Shown one piece after another: positions 9,387-17,281 of a DNA stretch of 57,684 bases. Position 1 is the first letter of the stretch; the number at the start of each line of letters is the position of its first letter. Under the pieces are notes generated by a model. The model was not told where the DNA came from, ran no database searches, and saw only the letters and a program-made list of their open reading frames with translations. The translations under genes were made by a program, and so were the position numbers. Source of the DNA: an uncultured Deinococcota bacterium (GTDB lineage: Bacteria > Deinococcota > Deinococci > Deinococcales > Trueperaceae); assembly GCA_947311535.1 (NCBI GenBank), contig CAMZLP010000061.1, positions 1 to 57,684 on the forward strand, given 5' to 3'.

Positions 9387-10724
9387 ATGGGGCGTTATAT
9401 TTTATTTTTTACAATAATTACGGTCATAGCTATGGCTGCTTTATATTATTGGCAAAATCGTTTGGAGAGTTTTAGTTATGAAGCAAGCAATGAAAGCTTT
9501 ATAAATCCTGAGCGTGGCTTTTATACTGCGGTCAATCTTTTTGAGCCACAATATCTCAATCAAGTTAGAGAAAAGGGTTTTAGCTTGGGCCATGCTTTTA
9601 TTTTATTAAGTCAGTTTAGAGATGCACCGCTTAGCAGCGAATTTTTGCAGGCTTTGGAGAATGGGCTCGAGCAAGCTCGAGCTAACAATATAAAACTAAT
9701 CCTGCGCTTTGCTTATAGCGATGATATTAATGCCCCAGATGCAGATCTAAAAACTGTCTTAAAACATATCGAACAATTAAAACCACTTTTCAATAAATAC
9801 CAAGACATAATAGCAGTTCAACAGGCCGGCTTTATAGGCGCCTGGGGTGAGTGGCATAGCTCTAGTCATAATTTATTAGCTAGCAAATACCAAATTATCG
9901 AAAAGCTTCTAAGCAGTCTGCCTAGTAGCAGAATGATAGAGCTGCGAAACCCTAATGATTTATTAGATATTTACCCCAAAGCATTAAACAAAAAGCAAGC
10001 CTTTAATGCAAGCTTTCAGGCTCGAGTCGGCTTTCATAATGATTGTTTTTTGGCTAATCAGCACGATGCTGGCACATATTTCCCAGATGATAAGCGTGAG
10101 CTTTTACGCAAATATGTCAAACAAATAAGCAATTTTACCGCAACAGGTGGTGAAACATGCAGCGCCACCCCAAACGAGCAACGGACTAGTTGTAACAGCA
10201 GCATAAAAGAAATGACAGAAATGAATTGGGATTATTTAAATTTTGACTTTTACAAAGGGGCAATAGATCGCTGGCAAAAAGAAGGCTGTTATCAAGAAAT
10301 CTCTAATAGGCTTGGCTACCGCCTAAGCTTGCTAGAAGTAAAGACTTTAAGAAATATCAAGCAAGGTAAAGACTTACGCTTTGAAATAAAACTACAAAAT
10401 TCCGGCTTTGGCAAGGTCTATAATCCTAGACAAATAGAATTGATTTTGAGAAATACTAAAACAAATCAAGAATTTAGTTTTTTGGCAAATCCTAATAAAG
10501 ATAGCCGATTACTATTGCCCTTGGCAGGCCAAAGTCGCAGCATCAAATTTAAAATTAACAGTAGCAAGTTAGAGCCGGCGGAATATCAAACATTCTTAAA
10601 ACTCGCTGACCCCTTATTAAGCGATAAGCCCTTATACAGCATTCGCTTAGCTAACAAAAATATTTGGGAAAAGCAAACTGGTTATAATAATCTTAGGATA
10701 GCTATTTCAATTCAAGCAAATTAA
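9387..10724 (+). CDS. DUF4874/DUF4832 domain protein, exported
   Basis: A 445-residue protein with an N-terminal signal anchor (about residues 4-22). DUF4874 begins with NPERGFYTAVNLFEP and has a TIM-barrel-like core including KLILRFAYSD and AGFIGAWGEWHSSSH; the C-terminal half (VEMNWDYLN-like region to NKNIW) fits DUF4832 with a beta-sandwich end. The pairing of these two domains is common in secreted putative glycoside-acting proteins, and the conserved W-G-E-W-H resembles a glycosidase acid/base region. Function is not established. It probably works outside the cytoplasmic membrane with the neighbouring glycan proteins. Some Cys residues (CFLANQ, GGETCS, TSCNSS, EGCYQE) could form disulfides. 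Confidence 0.75.
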   Translation: MGRYILFFTIITVIAMAALYYWQNRLESFSYEASNESFINPERGFYTAVNLFEPQYLNQVREKGFSLGHAFILLSQFRDAPLSSEFLQALENGLEQARANNIKLILRFAYSDDINAPDADLKTVLKHIEQLKPLFNKYQDIIAVQQAGFIGAWGEWHSSSHNLLASKYQIIEKLLSSLPSSRMIELRNPNDLLDIYPKALNKKQAFNASFQARVGFHNDCFLANQHDAGTYFPDDKRELLRKYVKQISNFTATGGETCSATPNEQRTSCNSSIKEMTEMNWDYLNFDFYKGAIDRWQKEGCYQEISNRLGYRLSLLEVKTLRNIKQGKDLRFEIKLQNSGFGKVYNPRQIELILRNTKTNQEFSFLANPNKDSRLLLPLAGQSRSIKFKINSSKLEPAEYQTFLKLADPLLSDKPLYSIRLANKNIWEKQTGYNNLRIAISIQAN

Positions 10725-10741
10725 AATTACAAAAACAGCTT

Positions 10742-11917
10742 TTAACGCAAAATCTCTACCGGATTTAAGCTAGCAGCTCGCTTAGCTGGTATAAAACCTG
10801 CTAAAACACTAGTAATTATAGAAAGCAAAGATACTTGCAAAAAATCTTTTATTTGAATTTGAACAGGTAGCTGAGTAATAAAATATAAATCTCCTGGTAA
10901 TGGAAAGGGTTTTATCTTAAAATATAAACTAACCAATAAGCCTAAAACAATCCCTAAAACCGTACCGCTTACTCCAAGTAGAGCACCCTCTAAGGTAAAT
11001 ACTGTCAAAATTTGACGTTGTGAAGCACCCATTGCCCGCAATATAGCTATTTCTTCAGTCTTTTCGGCAACCGTTAATATCAAAATATTGGCAATACCAA
11101 TTGATGCCACTATTATTATCAAAAATACTACTACGGCAATTAGGGCTTTTTGCAAGCGGAGCTGTTCGATTAAACCGCTAAAAATATTTTGCCAAGATTG
11201 TGAGTAAAGCCCTGTTTTAGTGGCTAATTCCAAACCAATTTCCGAGGCCTTTTCTGGGTCTTTGAGCTTAATATGGTAGCCACTTATTTTGCCTTCTTCG
11301 CCCATAAAATCTTGCAGGGTAGGAATACTGGTAAAAGATATTAGGCTATCTATTAGCTCATTACCAACCCGAAAGCTACCGGCAACATTAAATTTTTGCC
11401 GTTTACTGTTAATGTTTTGAATTAGAACTTCGTCACCGTTATAAACGTTCATCTGGGCTGCTAGGCTATTGCCTAAAACTATGCCTCTATCTTCAGCTAA
11501 TGCATCAGCTTGCCTAGCAATTATACTCAGGCTGTCTAATACCTTTGGCTCGAGCCTGGGGTCAATACCCATAATCTTAGTATAGCCTTGGTATCCTTTT
11601 ATACCCAGTTGACTGTTTGCCCTACGAGCTATTAAAGCCTCAGTAGTAATAAATGGTGCAACTGCCACAACCTCCGGATGCTTTGCTATCTTGTTAAGCA
11701 GCTCTTCATCATCAGCAAAAGGTGCATAACTAAGCAAACTAATATGCGGTGTGGCGCGTAAGGTTGTTTTTAATAATTCTGAAATAAAACCATTAGTAAG
11801 CGACAGGGCAATGACCAAAACCATTACCCCAACCGCTACACCTAATATTGTTAGCAAGCTTTGTAGCTTACGTCTTTGAATATGTTTAAAAGCCAAAAAT
11901 AAACTAAAATTCTGCAC
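10742..11917 (-). CDS. ABC transporter permease, FtsX/LolC-E (MacB) type
   Basis: A 391-residue permease with the MacB/FtsX layout: one membrane segment near residues 20-45, a large extracytoplasmic MacB_PCD-like domain (residues about 50-240), then three membrane segments. The signature region AEKTEEIAILRAMGASQRQI lies between the second and third segments, and the end is PAKRAASLNPVEILR, both typical. Such permeases work in lipoprotein release or mechanotransmission rather than import. The ATPase partner is not in the adjacent genes. The GTG start at 11917 follows a TAAACT box by 5 bases although the upstream gene is only 14 bp away. Confidence 0.88.
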   Translation of the reverse strand: MQNFSLFLAFKHIQRRKLQSLLTILGVAVGVMVLVIALSLTNGFISELLKTTLRATPHISLLSYAPFADDEELLNKIAKHPEVVAVAPFITTEALIARRANSQLGIKGYQGYTKIMGIDPRLEPKVLDSLSIIARQADALAEDRGIVLGNSLAAQMNVYNGDEVLIQNINSKRQKFNVAGSFRVGNELIDSLISFTSIPTLQDFMGEEGKISGYHIKLKDPEKASEIGLELATKTGLYSQSWQNIFSGLIEQLRLQKALIAVVVFLIIIVASIGIANILILTVAEKTEEIAILRAMGASQRQILTVFTLEGALLGVSGTVLGIVLGLLVSLYFKIKPFPLPGDLYFITQLPVQIQIKDFLQVSLLSIITSVLAGFIPAKRAASLNPVEILR

Positions 11918-11931
11918 AAACTAGTTTAACT

Positions 11932-12585
11932 TTAATCTACGCTAGCTGTATAATTTGTATTATCCATATCCACATAAGACAAAAATGGTCCGCTTCGTCC
12001 ATATCGAACAACTTCTAACTCTACTTGGCGTATGCCCCAATTTAGAGCTTCTGACTTTTTAGGAAACCAAACATCAATTTGTTGTTTTTTACGCTTGTGC
12101 ATTGTATCTTCAACAATAAACAATTCTTGCTTATCTAAGAGGTTTTGAAACTTGCCAGCTCCACGACCATTGTAATAATTTCCTAAATCTTTTATACGAA
12201 CTAAAGAACCATATGGAATATCGCTAGATAATAAATCACGGCTCACGGCAATTACACCAAATTCTGTTCTTGCACCAGTAGCAGTGATAAACGGGGTTGA
12301 ATCAGTTTGGTTAGCAAGTGAGTTATAGCCTGTAGCCTTTAGTGAAAAATATATTTCTGAAGCATCTTCAACAATCACCTCATCAGCTACAAGATTTTGT
12401 TTTGCTGGTTCTAATTCTTCTGGCTTTGCTATATTTACTTCTATCTCATCAGAGCTTAGTTCTATAGATTTTTTTTCTGTTACTAAACTAGCTTTAGCTT
12501 TTATTTGAGGACTGCCAAATACTGCTATCAATACGGCAATTATCAAGGCTGCTGTAGCTATTTTTTTGTTAATATGAAGTACCAT
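11932..12585 (-). CDS. 3D-domain secreted protein
   Basis: I start the gene at the ATG at 12585: GGGAGGT stands 4 bases before it, while the upstream in-frame ATG at 12603 lies directly behind a TAGTAT box and would be at or before the transcript start. The 217-residue product has a signal peptide (HINKKIATAALIIAVLIAVF) and a low-complexity Glu-rich linker. The C-terminal 3D domain has ITATGARTEFGVIAVSRDLL and FIVEDTMHKRKKQQIDVWFP, which carry the three conserved Asp-type positions of the double-psi barrel. Relatives are MltA/Rpf-like wall-acting proteins. Probable role is in peptidoglycan processing; not proven. Confidence 0.8.
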   Translation of the reverse strand: MVLHINKKIATAALIIAVLIAVFGSPQIKAKASLVTEKKSIELSSDEIEVNIAKPEELEPAKQNLVADEVIVEDASEIYFSLKATGYNSLANQTDSTPFITATGARTEFGVIAVSRDLLSSDIPYGSLVRIKDLGNYYNGRGAGKFQNLLDKQELFIVEDTMHKRKKQQIDVWFPKKSEALNWGIRQVELEVVRYGRSGPFLSYVDMDNTNYTASVD

Positions 12586-12674
12586 TGTACCTCCCAAGTC
12601 CATGATACTAGCACAAATTCCTGCATTTCGTTAGTAAATACACACTTAAAGGCTAATATGAGCTTATTATAAGC

Positions 12675-12709
12675 ATGCTTATTCTTGTATTCGGTACAAG
12701 AATAAGCAT
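12675..12709. promoter_or_regulatory. 15-bp stem, 5-base loop hairpin between divergent 3D-domain gene and tgt
   Basis: Positions 12675-12689 and 12695-12709 pair perfectly around TTCGG. It lies between two divergent starts, where a normal terminator has no gene to serve. No U-run follows on either strand. A shorter palindrome AAGCATGCTT (12671-12680) overlaps it and could form a competing structure. It may be an RNA leader element or an operator. No preQ1 riboswitch match was seen. Confidence 0.55.
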
Positions 12710-12791
12710 AGAAAAAAGGCTCTGGAACGCTCTAAAATTCAATTTTAATGATTAAAATCAAAAGAAGCAAAATTGAAAGGATTAAGAAAAA

Positions 12792-14033
12792 ATGAAACCT
12801 GATGGATTCTCATTTACTATCGAAAAACAATTTGAAAAGGCTCGAGCCGCTACATATCAAACCCCACACGGAGTTATAAAAACTCCTGCCTTTGTAGTAG
12901 TAGGAACCCAAGCCAGTATTAAGGCTTTAACCCCAGAACAAGCCAAAGAAGCTGGTCTACAATTAATTTTTGCTAATACCTACCATCTGTACTTGCGCCC
13001 TGGTCAAGAGGTATTAGCAAATCATGGTGGCATACACAAATTTATGCACTGGGATAGACCAATCATGACAGACTCTGGCGGCTTTCAGGTCTTTAGTCTA
13101 GGCGCTAGCATAGAACATGGGGTAGGTAAGATAGCCAATATATTCCCCGCTGAAGAAGGTGGAGTATTAAAGACTTCGGCTCGAGTCGGTAGTGGTAAAT
13201 CCTTAGTAGAAATAAATAACGAAGGTGTCAGTTTTAGAAGCCATATAGACGGTAGCAAACATATCTTTAATGCCGAAAAATCAATTGCCATACAGCGTGA
13301 TATTGGTGCAGATATGATTTTGGCATTTGATGAATGCACCTCACCATTGCATGACAAAGCCTACACCAAAAAGAGTGCCGAGATTACCCACCGATGGGCT
13401 GAGCGTAGTCTAAAGTATTTTAATCAAAACGGGCCCAAACATGGCTACGAACAAATCCTATATGGCATTATCCAAGGTGGCGCTTTTGAAGACATCCGCA
13501 CCGAAAGTGCCCAAGTAATAGCAAGCATGGGCTTTGATGCCATAGCAATAGGCGGCAACCTAGGCAAAACTCTTGATGACATGTATCAAATACTTGACTG
13601 GACCATGCCACATTTACCCGAAAGCAAACCAAGGCATTTATTAGGCATTGGCGATGTACCTAGTATTTTTGAAGGAGTAGAACGAGGCGTAGACACATTT
13701 GATTGTGTTAGCCCAACCCGCAATGCTCGCAACGGCGGCCTGCTAAAGCGTTTTGATGATGATGGCAAAAGGACTAATAAATTTAGAATAAATATAAAAA
13801 ATGCTCGTTTTACAAATGATACCCGCCCTATTGACGAAGACTGTGGCTGCTATACTTGCCAACACTATTCACGAGGCTATTTGCGTCATTTATTTAAAGC
13901 TAAAGAAATCCAAGGGCAAACCCTAGCTAGTATTCATAACATTTACTTTATGGAAAAGCTGTTTAAAGACATCAGGCAAAGCATCCACGATGGCAACTTT
14001 GCCGAGCTAAAACAAGAATGGCTCGGTGAATAA
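12792..14033 (+). CDS. tgt: tRNA-guanine(34) transglycosylase
   Basis: A 413-residue Tgt, which swaps guanine 34 of Tyr/His/Asn/Asp tRNAs for a queuosine precursor. Visible motifs are FANTYHLYLRPG, MTDSGGFQVFSLG (substrate loop), MILAFDECTSP, and FDCVSPTRNARNGGLL with the nucleophilic Asp. The zinc site is CGCYTCQHYSRGYLRHLFKA with the distal His in IHNIY. Odd: where most bacterial Tgt proteins read GGLxVGE, this one reads AIGGNLGKTLDDM, and a loop of about 15 residues rich in Gly/Ala is inserted after HGVGKIANIF. GAAAGGA lies upstream of the ATG at normal distance. No other queuosine gene is in the window. Confidence 0.92.
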   Translation: MKPDGFSFTIEKQFEKARAATYQTPHGVIKTPAFVVVGTQASIKALTPEQAKEAGLQLIFANTYHLYLRPGQEVLANHGGIHKFMHWDRPIMTDSGGFQVFSLGASIEHGVGKIANIFPAEEGGVLKTSARVGSGKSLVEINNEGVSFRSHIDGSKHIFNAEKSIAIQRDIGADMILAFDECTSPLHDKAYTKKSAEITHRWAERSLKYFNQNGPKHGYEQILYGIIQGGAFEDIRTESAQVIASMGFDAIAIGGNLGKTLDDMYQILDWTMPHLPESKPRHLLGIGDVPSIFEGVERGVDTFDCVSPTRNARNGGLLKRFDDDGKRTNKFRINIKNARFTNDTRPIDEDCGCYTCQHYSRGYLRHLFKAKEIQGQTLASIHNIYFMEKLFKDIRQSIHDGNFAELKQEWLGE

Positions 14034-14070
14034 TTCTATAAAACCGTAGGGCTACAACAAACTTATTCAT

Positions 14071-14105
14071 AAACTAGGGGCAATACTTTATATTCGCCCT
14101 AGTTT
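14071..14105. terminator. Bidirectional terminator between tgt and a convergent gene
   Basis: AAACTAGGGGC and GCCCTAGTTT pair with one bulged G around a 14-base loop. It lies between convergent stop codons, with the terminal AAA/TTT giving A/U tracts on both strands. Confidence 0.65.
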
Positions 14106-14136
14106 AATGCTATAAAATCCCAGAATGTTTTAAAAC

Positions 14137-14694
14137 TCAAAAATTCTTCTCTATCAAATCAATAACAACACCATCTTCGGTAATCCACTTAACTACCCCA
14201 ATACTTGGCACAAAAAATAAATCAATAGTTGTTTGAGCACCCGTACTAGTAACAGTTTTTTGCCTAATCTGTAAGGCATTAAAACGCCCTACCGGAGTTT
14301 GCACTCCACGAACTGCTACAACTTCACCGGATAATGAGATTTCAAAACCTGCTAACTTGGTAGTACTAGACCAAGTATTGCCAATTTGCAAAGGTGCAGG
14401 TGGATAAATAATTAAAGGCTGAGCATATTGATATGCTTGCCCTCCACTTGCAGTTCCAAAAGAGCGCACGCCTTGTTCATCATAAATCATATAGTCTTCA
14501 GAAACTGGCTGACCATTTAAATAATGAACCAAGGCTTTAGCAGTATTTCCATTTGCATCAGTGTAATCTGATATAATCTGGGTCTCAGAATTGTTATAAG
14601 TCCAACTAAGGCCTGAACGTGATGGATAATAAGACTCTTGAGCGCTTACAAAGCTAATAGCTGTAATGGCTAATAATAACAATAATTTTTTCAT
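14137..14694 (-). CDS. Secreted protein of unknown function
   Basis: A 185-residue product with a clear signal peptide (MKKLLLLLAITAISFVSA, cleavage before QES). The mature part is beta-rich: SRSGLSWTYNNSETQII, then LQIGNTWSSTTKLAGFEIS, then TPVGRFNALQIRQKT and FVPSIGVVKWITEDG. The pattern W-x-Y ... G-x-x-W ... V-x-V-P-A-like ... G-x-V-K resembles small secreted or lipocalin-like proteins that accompany outer-envelope functions, but I do not recognise a named family. The ATG overlaps the proC stop as TAATG and has the strong site GGAGGA just upstream, inside proC. Confidence 0.75.
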   Translation of the reverse strand: MKKLLLLLAITAISFVSAQESYYPSRSGLSWTYNNSETQIISDYTDANGNTAKALVHYLNGQPVSEDYMIYDEQGVRSFGTASGGQAYQYAQPLIIYPPAPLQIGNTWSSTTKLAGFEISLSGEVVAVRGVQTPVGRFNALQIRQKTVTSTGAQTTIDLFFVPSIGVVKWITEDGVVIDLIEKNF

Positions 14695-15476
14695 TAGTCC
14701 TCCTGACTTAGTTCAGCAGCTCTGTTACTTGCTGCTTCTATGGCTTCTATCATGGCGATACGCAAGCCATTTTTCTCTAAAGCTTTTACACCGCTAATTG
14801 CTGTACCCCCAGCACTAGCGACTTCATTTTTTAATAAAGCTGGGTCACTTGTTTCTAAGAGTTTTGCAGTAGCTAATAATACTTGTCTAGCTAATTCATT
14901 AGCGGTCTTTCTATTAAACCCCACTCTTACTCCTCCATCTGCCATTGCCTCGGCAACTATTGCCGCAAACGCTGGGCCAGAGCCTGCAAGGCCGGTAAAA
15001 GGGTCAAATAAATCTTCTGACAAATGATAAACTGTACCTACCGAGCTAAAAAGCTTTTCGGCCATATTGATATCTTCTTTAGTAGCTTGCGGTAAATATG
15101 CAAGGGCTGTTGCACTTAAACCAATCCGGGCACCCATATTAGGCATAGCTCTAACAATTCTTTTACTGCCCAAGCGTTTGGCAATTGCTTTAGCTGAAAC
15201 TCCTGCCATTAAAGAAATATAAGAGCCACCTCTTTTGGCAATTAGCGGTGCAACATCGCTAAAATATTGTGGTTTAACAGCAATCAAAACATAATCCGAT
15301 TTATCAATACCGCTCTCATCAATGCTTATTACGCCATAATGTTTACTTAGCTCATCACGACGTTTGAGATTTGGATGATAAATCCCCACTTCTTTCTTAC
15401 TAACTATTTTTTTATTAAGTGCACCCTCTAAGACGGCACCACCCATTTTTCCTGCACCAACTATTGCAAGTTTCAT
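14694..15476 (-). CDS. proC: Pyrroline-5-carboxylate reductase
   Basis: A 260-residue enzyme for the last step of proline synthesis: NAD(P)H-dependent reduction of pyrroline-5-carboxylate. The Rossmann dinucleotide site is IVGAGKMGGAVLEGAL at residues 4-19; VLIAVKPQ follows, then RAMPNMGARIG. The C-terminal dimerisation domain has the P5CR signature region SDPALLKNEVASAGGTAISG, where the family usually shows P-x-x-L-x-x-x-V-x-S-P-G-G-T; here Ala replaces the usual Pro. AGAGGT stands upstream of the ATG. It lies in an operon after gldC, mce and the VanZ-like gene, with no metabolic link evident. Confidence 0.93.
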   Translation of the reverse strand: MKLAIVGAGKMGGAVLEGALNKKIVSKKEVGIYHPNLKRRDELSKHYGVISIDESGIDKSDYVLIAVKPQYFSDVAPLIAKRGGSYISLMAGVSAKAIAKRLGSKRIVRAMPNMGARIGLSATALAYLPQATKEDINMAEKLFSSVGTVYHLSEDLFDPFTGLAGSGPAFAAIVAEAMADGGVRVGFNRKTANELARQVLLATAKLLETSDPALLKNEVASAGGTAISGVKALEKNGLRIAMIEAIEAASNRAAELSQED

Positions 15477-15535
15477 TATTTACCTCTTAACAAGTACCAG
15501 CAGCCTAAATTAATTTTTAGGCATTATTTTTTATT

Positions 15536-15916
15536 CTACCGTTTTTTATTGGCTAATTTGCCAAGAGTGAAGAAATTCATAAAACTTAAAGTAACAAAAG
15601 CCCCCAAACTATCAGAAAGCCAATCATAAATATCGCTTGCTCGAGCTTCAACAAAATATTGATGAAGCTCATCACTAATGCCATACAATGAGCTTATCAA
15701 AAAAGCTTGCCAAAATTTAAAACCCGCCCAGCGCAGCAATATTGCCAATAAGCCAAAAATACCTGCATGCACAAATTTATCTTTAAATGGCAAAAAATCT
15801 AATAAGCCTAAGTTACCTAAGCCCTGGGCATCAGGCGAGCTTGAAAGCCAAAATATAATAAGCATCCAAATAATTGCCAGAGTCAAAAATATTTTATTTG
15901 TGTTCGACAAGCTCAA
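15536..15916 (-). CDS. VanZ-like family membrane protein
   Basis: A 126-residue protein with four hydrophobic segments. VanZ-type features are WLSSSPD after segment 1, DKFVHAGIFGLLA, SLYGISDELHQYFVEARASD and WLSDSLGAF. The His/Asp/Glu residues at the segment edges are the ones conserved across the family. The start is a TTG that overlaps the end of mce by 23 bp, with AAAGGG 8 bases upstream; another TTG two codons later is possible. Function is unknown; distant relatives affect teicoplanin sensitivity and phospholipid scrambling has been proposed. Confidence 0.8.
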   Translation of the reverse strand: MSLSNTNKIFLTLAIIWMLIIFWLSSSPDAQGLGNLGLLDFLPFKDKFVHAGIFGLLAILLRWAGFKFWQAFLISSLYGISDELHQYFVEARASDIYDWLSDSLGAFVTLSFMNFFTLGKLANKKR

Positions 15917-16319
15917 TTAAAATACCCTTTGACCATTTTGGGTGCAAAAACACAATTCTGGTATTTGCTCTACCAGCTCTAATTTCGGTACTAATAAATT
16001 TAGCTCCTAAATCTAAAAGCCTTTTTATTTCAAATTCCAGATTTTCTACTCGCAGCGCTAAATGATGAATGCCTACACCTTTTTTATTTATGTATTTTGC
16101 TATTGGGCTGTCATTGCTGGTAGCTTCTAGCAGCTCGAGCATAGTCTCTCCAACTTGGTATACCCGTAGTTTGACATTCTGTGACTTTATGACTTCATCA
16201 GGGTGGATAGGCTCGAGCCCAATCATTTCATAAACCTCACTGGCCTCGTCCAAATTATTAACTGCAATACCTATATGATCAAGAGCTAAACCTTTGAGTT
16301 CAGTAGCTAAATCAGCCAT
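15894..16319 (-). CDS. mce: Methylmalonyl-CoA epimerase (VOC superfamily)
   Basis: I start at the ATG at 16319, one base after the gldC stop, giving 141 residues; the longer open frame only reads back into gldC. The product has the two beta-alpha-beta-beta-beta modules of the vicinal-oxygen-chelate fold: ALDHIGIAVNNLDEASEVYE, TMLELLEA, GVGIHHLALRVENLEFEIK and KGILIELVE. Metal ligands are His in DHIGIAV, His in IHHLAL and Glu in LIELVE. It interconverts R and S methylmalonyl-CoA in propionate metabolism. meaB, which protects methylmalonyl-CoA mutase, is 7 kb away in the same window; the mutase itself is not here. Confidence 0.88.
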   Translation of the reverse strand: MADLATELKGLALDHIGIAVNNLDEASEVYEMIGLEPIHPDEVIKSQNVKLRVYQVGETMLELLEATSNDSPIAKYINKKGVGIHHLALRVENLEFEIKRLLDLGAKFISTEIRAGRANTRIVFLHPKWSKGILIELVEHK

Positions 16320-16320
16320 A

Positions 16321-16668
16321 TTAAGCCTTAGCTTGTCTACGCATTTCAGCCTTATAGGCTTTATCAGCAAATTGCTGGGCAAAAATCTTAATTTCTGCCA
16401 TTAAATTTTGGTCACCAGTGGCATTTTGATAACTATCTGCCATCGATAAAAAAGTCTGAAAGAAAAAATCATTCATATCGTCAACCGTCATATCCTTTGT
16501 CCACAAGTCAACACGCATACTGGTACGGCTCTCAGAATCCCAAAGTGCCAAAATCATAGCTTTGGCGTCTTGCAGCTTAGCTTCTGGCGAATCATCAGCC
16601 TGCCATTCAATTTTTTCAATATTTTCTGCTTCTTTAAATACAGCTATAGTAATTTTTGATTCAGTCAT
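16321..16668 (-). CDS. gldC: GldC-like protein (gliding motility protein GldC family)
   Basis: The start at 16668 is set by a TAAAAT box only 5 bases upstream; the longer frame would start inside the promoter. The 115-residue protein matches GldC: IEKIEWQADDSP, then MRVDLWTKDMTVDDMNDFFF, then TFLSMADSYQNATGDQNLMA. The D-L-W-T-K-D-M block is the hallmark. GldC is a small soluble protein first described in Flavobacterium gliding, but homologues occur in non-gliders, so its basic function is unclear. No other gld gene is in the window. First gene of the five-gene operon gldC-mce-vanZ-proC-secreted protein. Confidence 0.8.
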   Translation of the reverse strand: MTESKITIAVFKEAENIEKIEWQADDSPEAKLQDAKAMILALWDSESRTSMRVDLWTKDMTVDDMNDFFFQTFLSMADSYQNATGDQNLMAEIKIFAQQFADKAYKAEMRRQAKA

Positions 16669-16673
16669 GCTAG

Positions 16674-16679
16674 ATTTTA
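16674..16679 (-). promoter_or_regulatory. -10 box (TAAAAT) of the gldC operon, leaderless
   Basis: On the minus strand TAAAAT is followed by 5 bases and then the gldC ATG at 16668. It decides the start, since the alternative upstream TTG lies inside or before the box. Confidence 0.55.
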
Positions 16680-16842
16680 TCAGGAACAATTACAAAAAAC
16701 CCGATTGTGGAAGTCTTAAATTATCTAAAATTGATTACTCTACTCGATTTGCAATGGCATTTTCACAATATATCAAACAACGAGCATTCATAATTTAATA
16801 CTTAGCCATTTATGAATTCCCAAGACTACTAGCTTCTGTCTA

Positions 16843-16890
16843 CTAACTACTGGCTTTTATTAAATTAACCACATATTTCATAAAAATGCT
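16843..16890. repeat. Intergenic repeat, copy A (related to 39454-39530)
   Basis: CTAACTACTGGCTT is followed by TTTATTAAATTAA and a diverged tail ending in TAAAAATGCT. The same two blocks occur at 39454-39530, separated there by about 27 extra bases. The 226-bp gap that holds it shows no convincing gene. Confidence 0.5.
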
Positions 16891-16915
16891 AAAAATATCA
16901 AATTCGGCGTTAAGT

Positions 16916-17281
16916 CTAGTTCTTCGTTAGACTAATAAGTGTATTCATTTTAGATAATGTCTCACGCAAAACCTTCTGAGATACTTTTTCAATAAATTTA
17001 ATCTGTCGGACTCGCCAATCCAAATTCTTCAATTGGTCGGCTAAAATTACACCACTAATTTTTCCACCATCAGTTATTTCCACTTCAAAAGGATAGCCTT
17101 TTATTTGCGAACTTATCGGGCAAAATAAAGCTAAACCAACTCGTGCATTATATACTTTTGGAGAAATAACTAATGCAGGTCGATGACCTGCTTGTTCACT
17201 ACCTGCCTGAGGATTAAACTGTAGCCAAACAACATCAGCACGAGCTGGAATGTATTCGTCAATATGGCTAGGCACTACCAA
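16916..17281 (-). CDS. mazF: MazF/PemK-type mRNA interferase toxin
   Basis: A 121-residue toxin with the PemK/MazF SH3-like fold: GDVVWL-like strand ADVVWLQFNPQAGSEQAGHR, RPALVISPKVYN, LALFCPISSQIKGYPFEV, and SGVILADQLKNLDWRVRQI. The conserved Arg after G-H and the Ser/Thr in PISS fit the catalytic pair. It cleaves mRNA at short motifs. TTG at 17281 overlaps the antitoxin gene by 7 bp; a GTG at 17275 forming TAGTG with the antitoxin stop is an equally good start and removes two residues. Confidence 0.93.
   Translation of the reverse strand: MVVPSHIDEYIPARADVVWLQFNPQAGSEQAGHRPALVISPKVYNARVGLALFCPISSQIKGYPFEVEITDGGKISGVILADQLKNLDWRVRQIKFIEKVSQKVLRETLSKMNTLISLTKN

Noticed and set aside
12711-12791. 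preQ1 riboswitch upstream of tgt
   Set aside because: The leader has short AT inverted repeats but no C-rich loop and A-rich tail arrangement of preQ1-I.
16690-16915. Possible small protein or four-helix-bundle remnant in the gap between mazF and gldC
   Set aside because: A run of 18 codons (MNARCLIYCENAIANRVE) ends at a stop and shows no convincing family match; only the intergenic repeat is supported.
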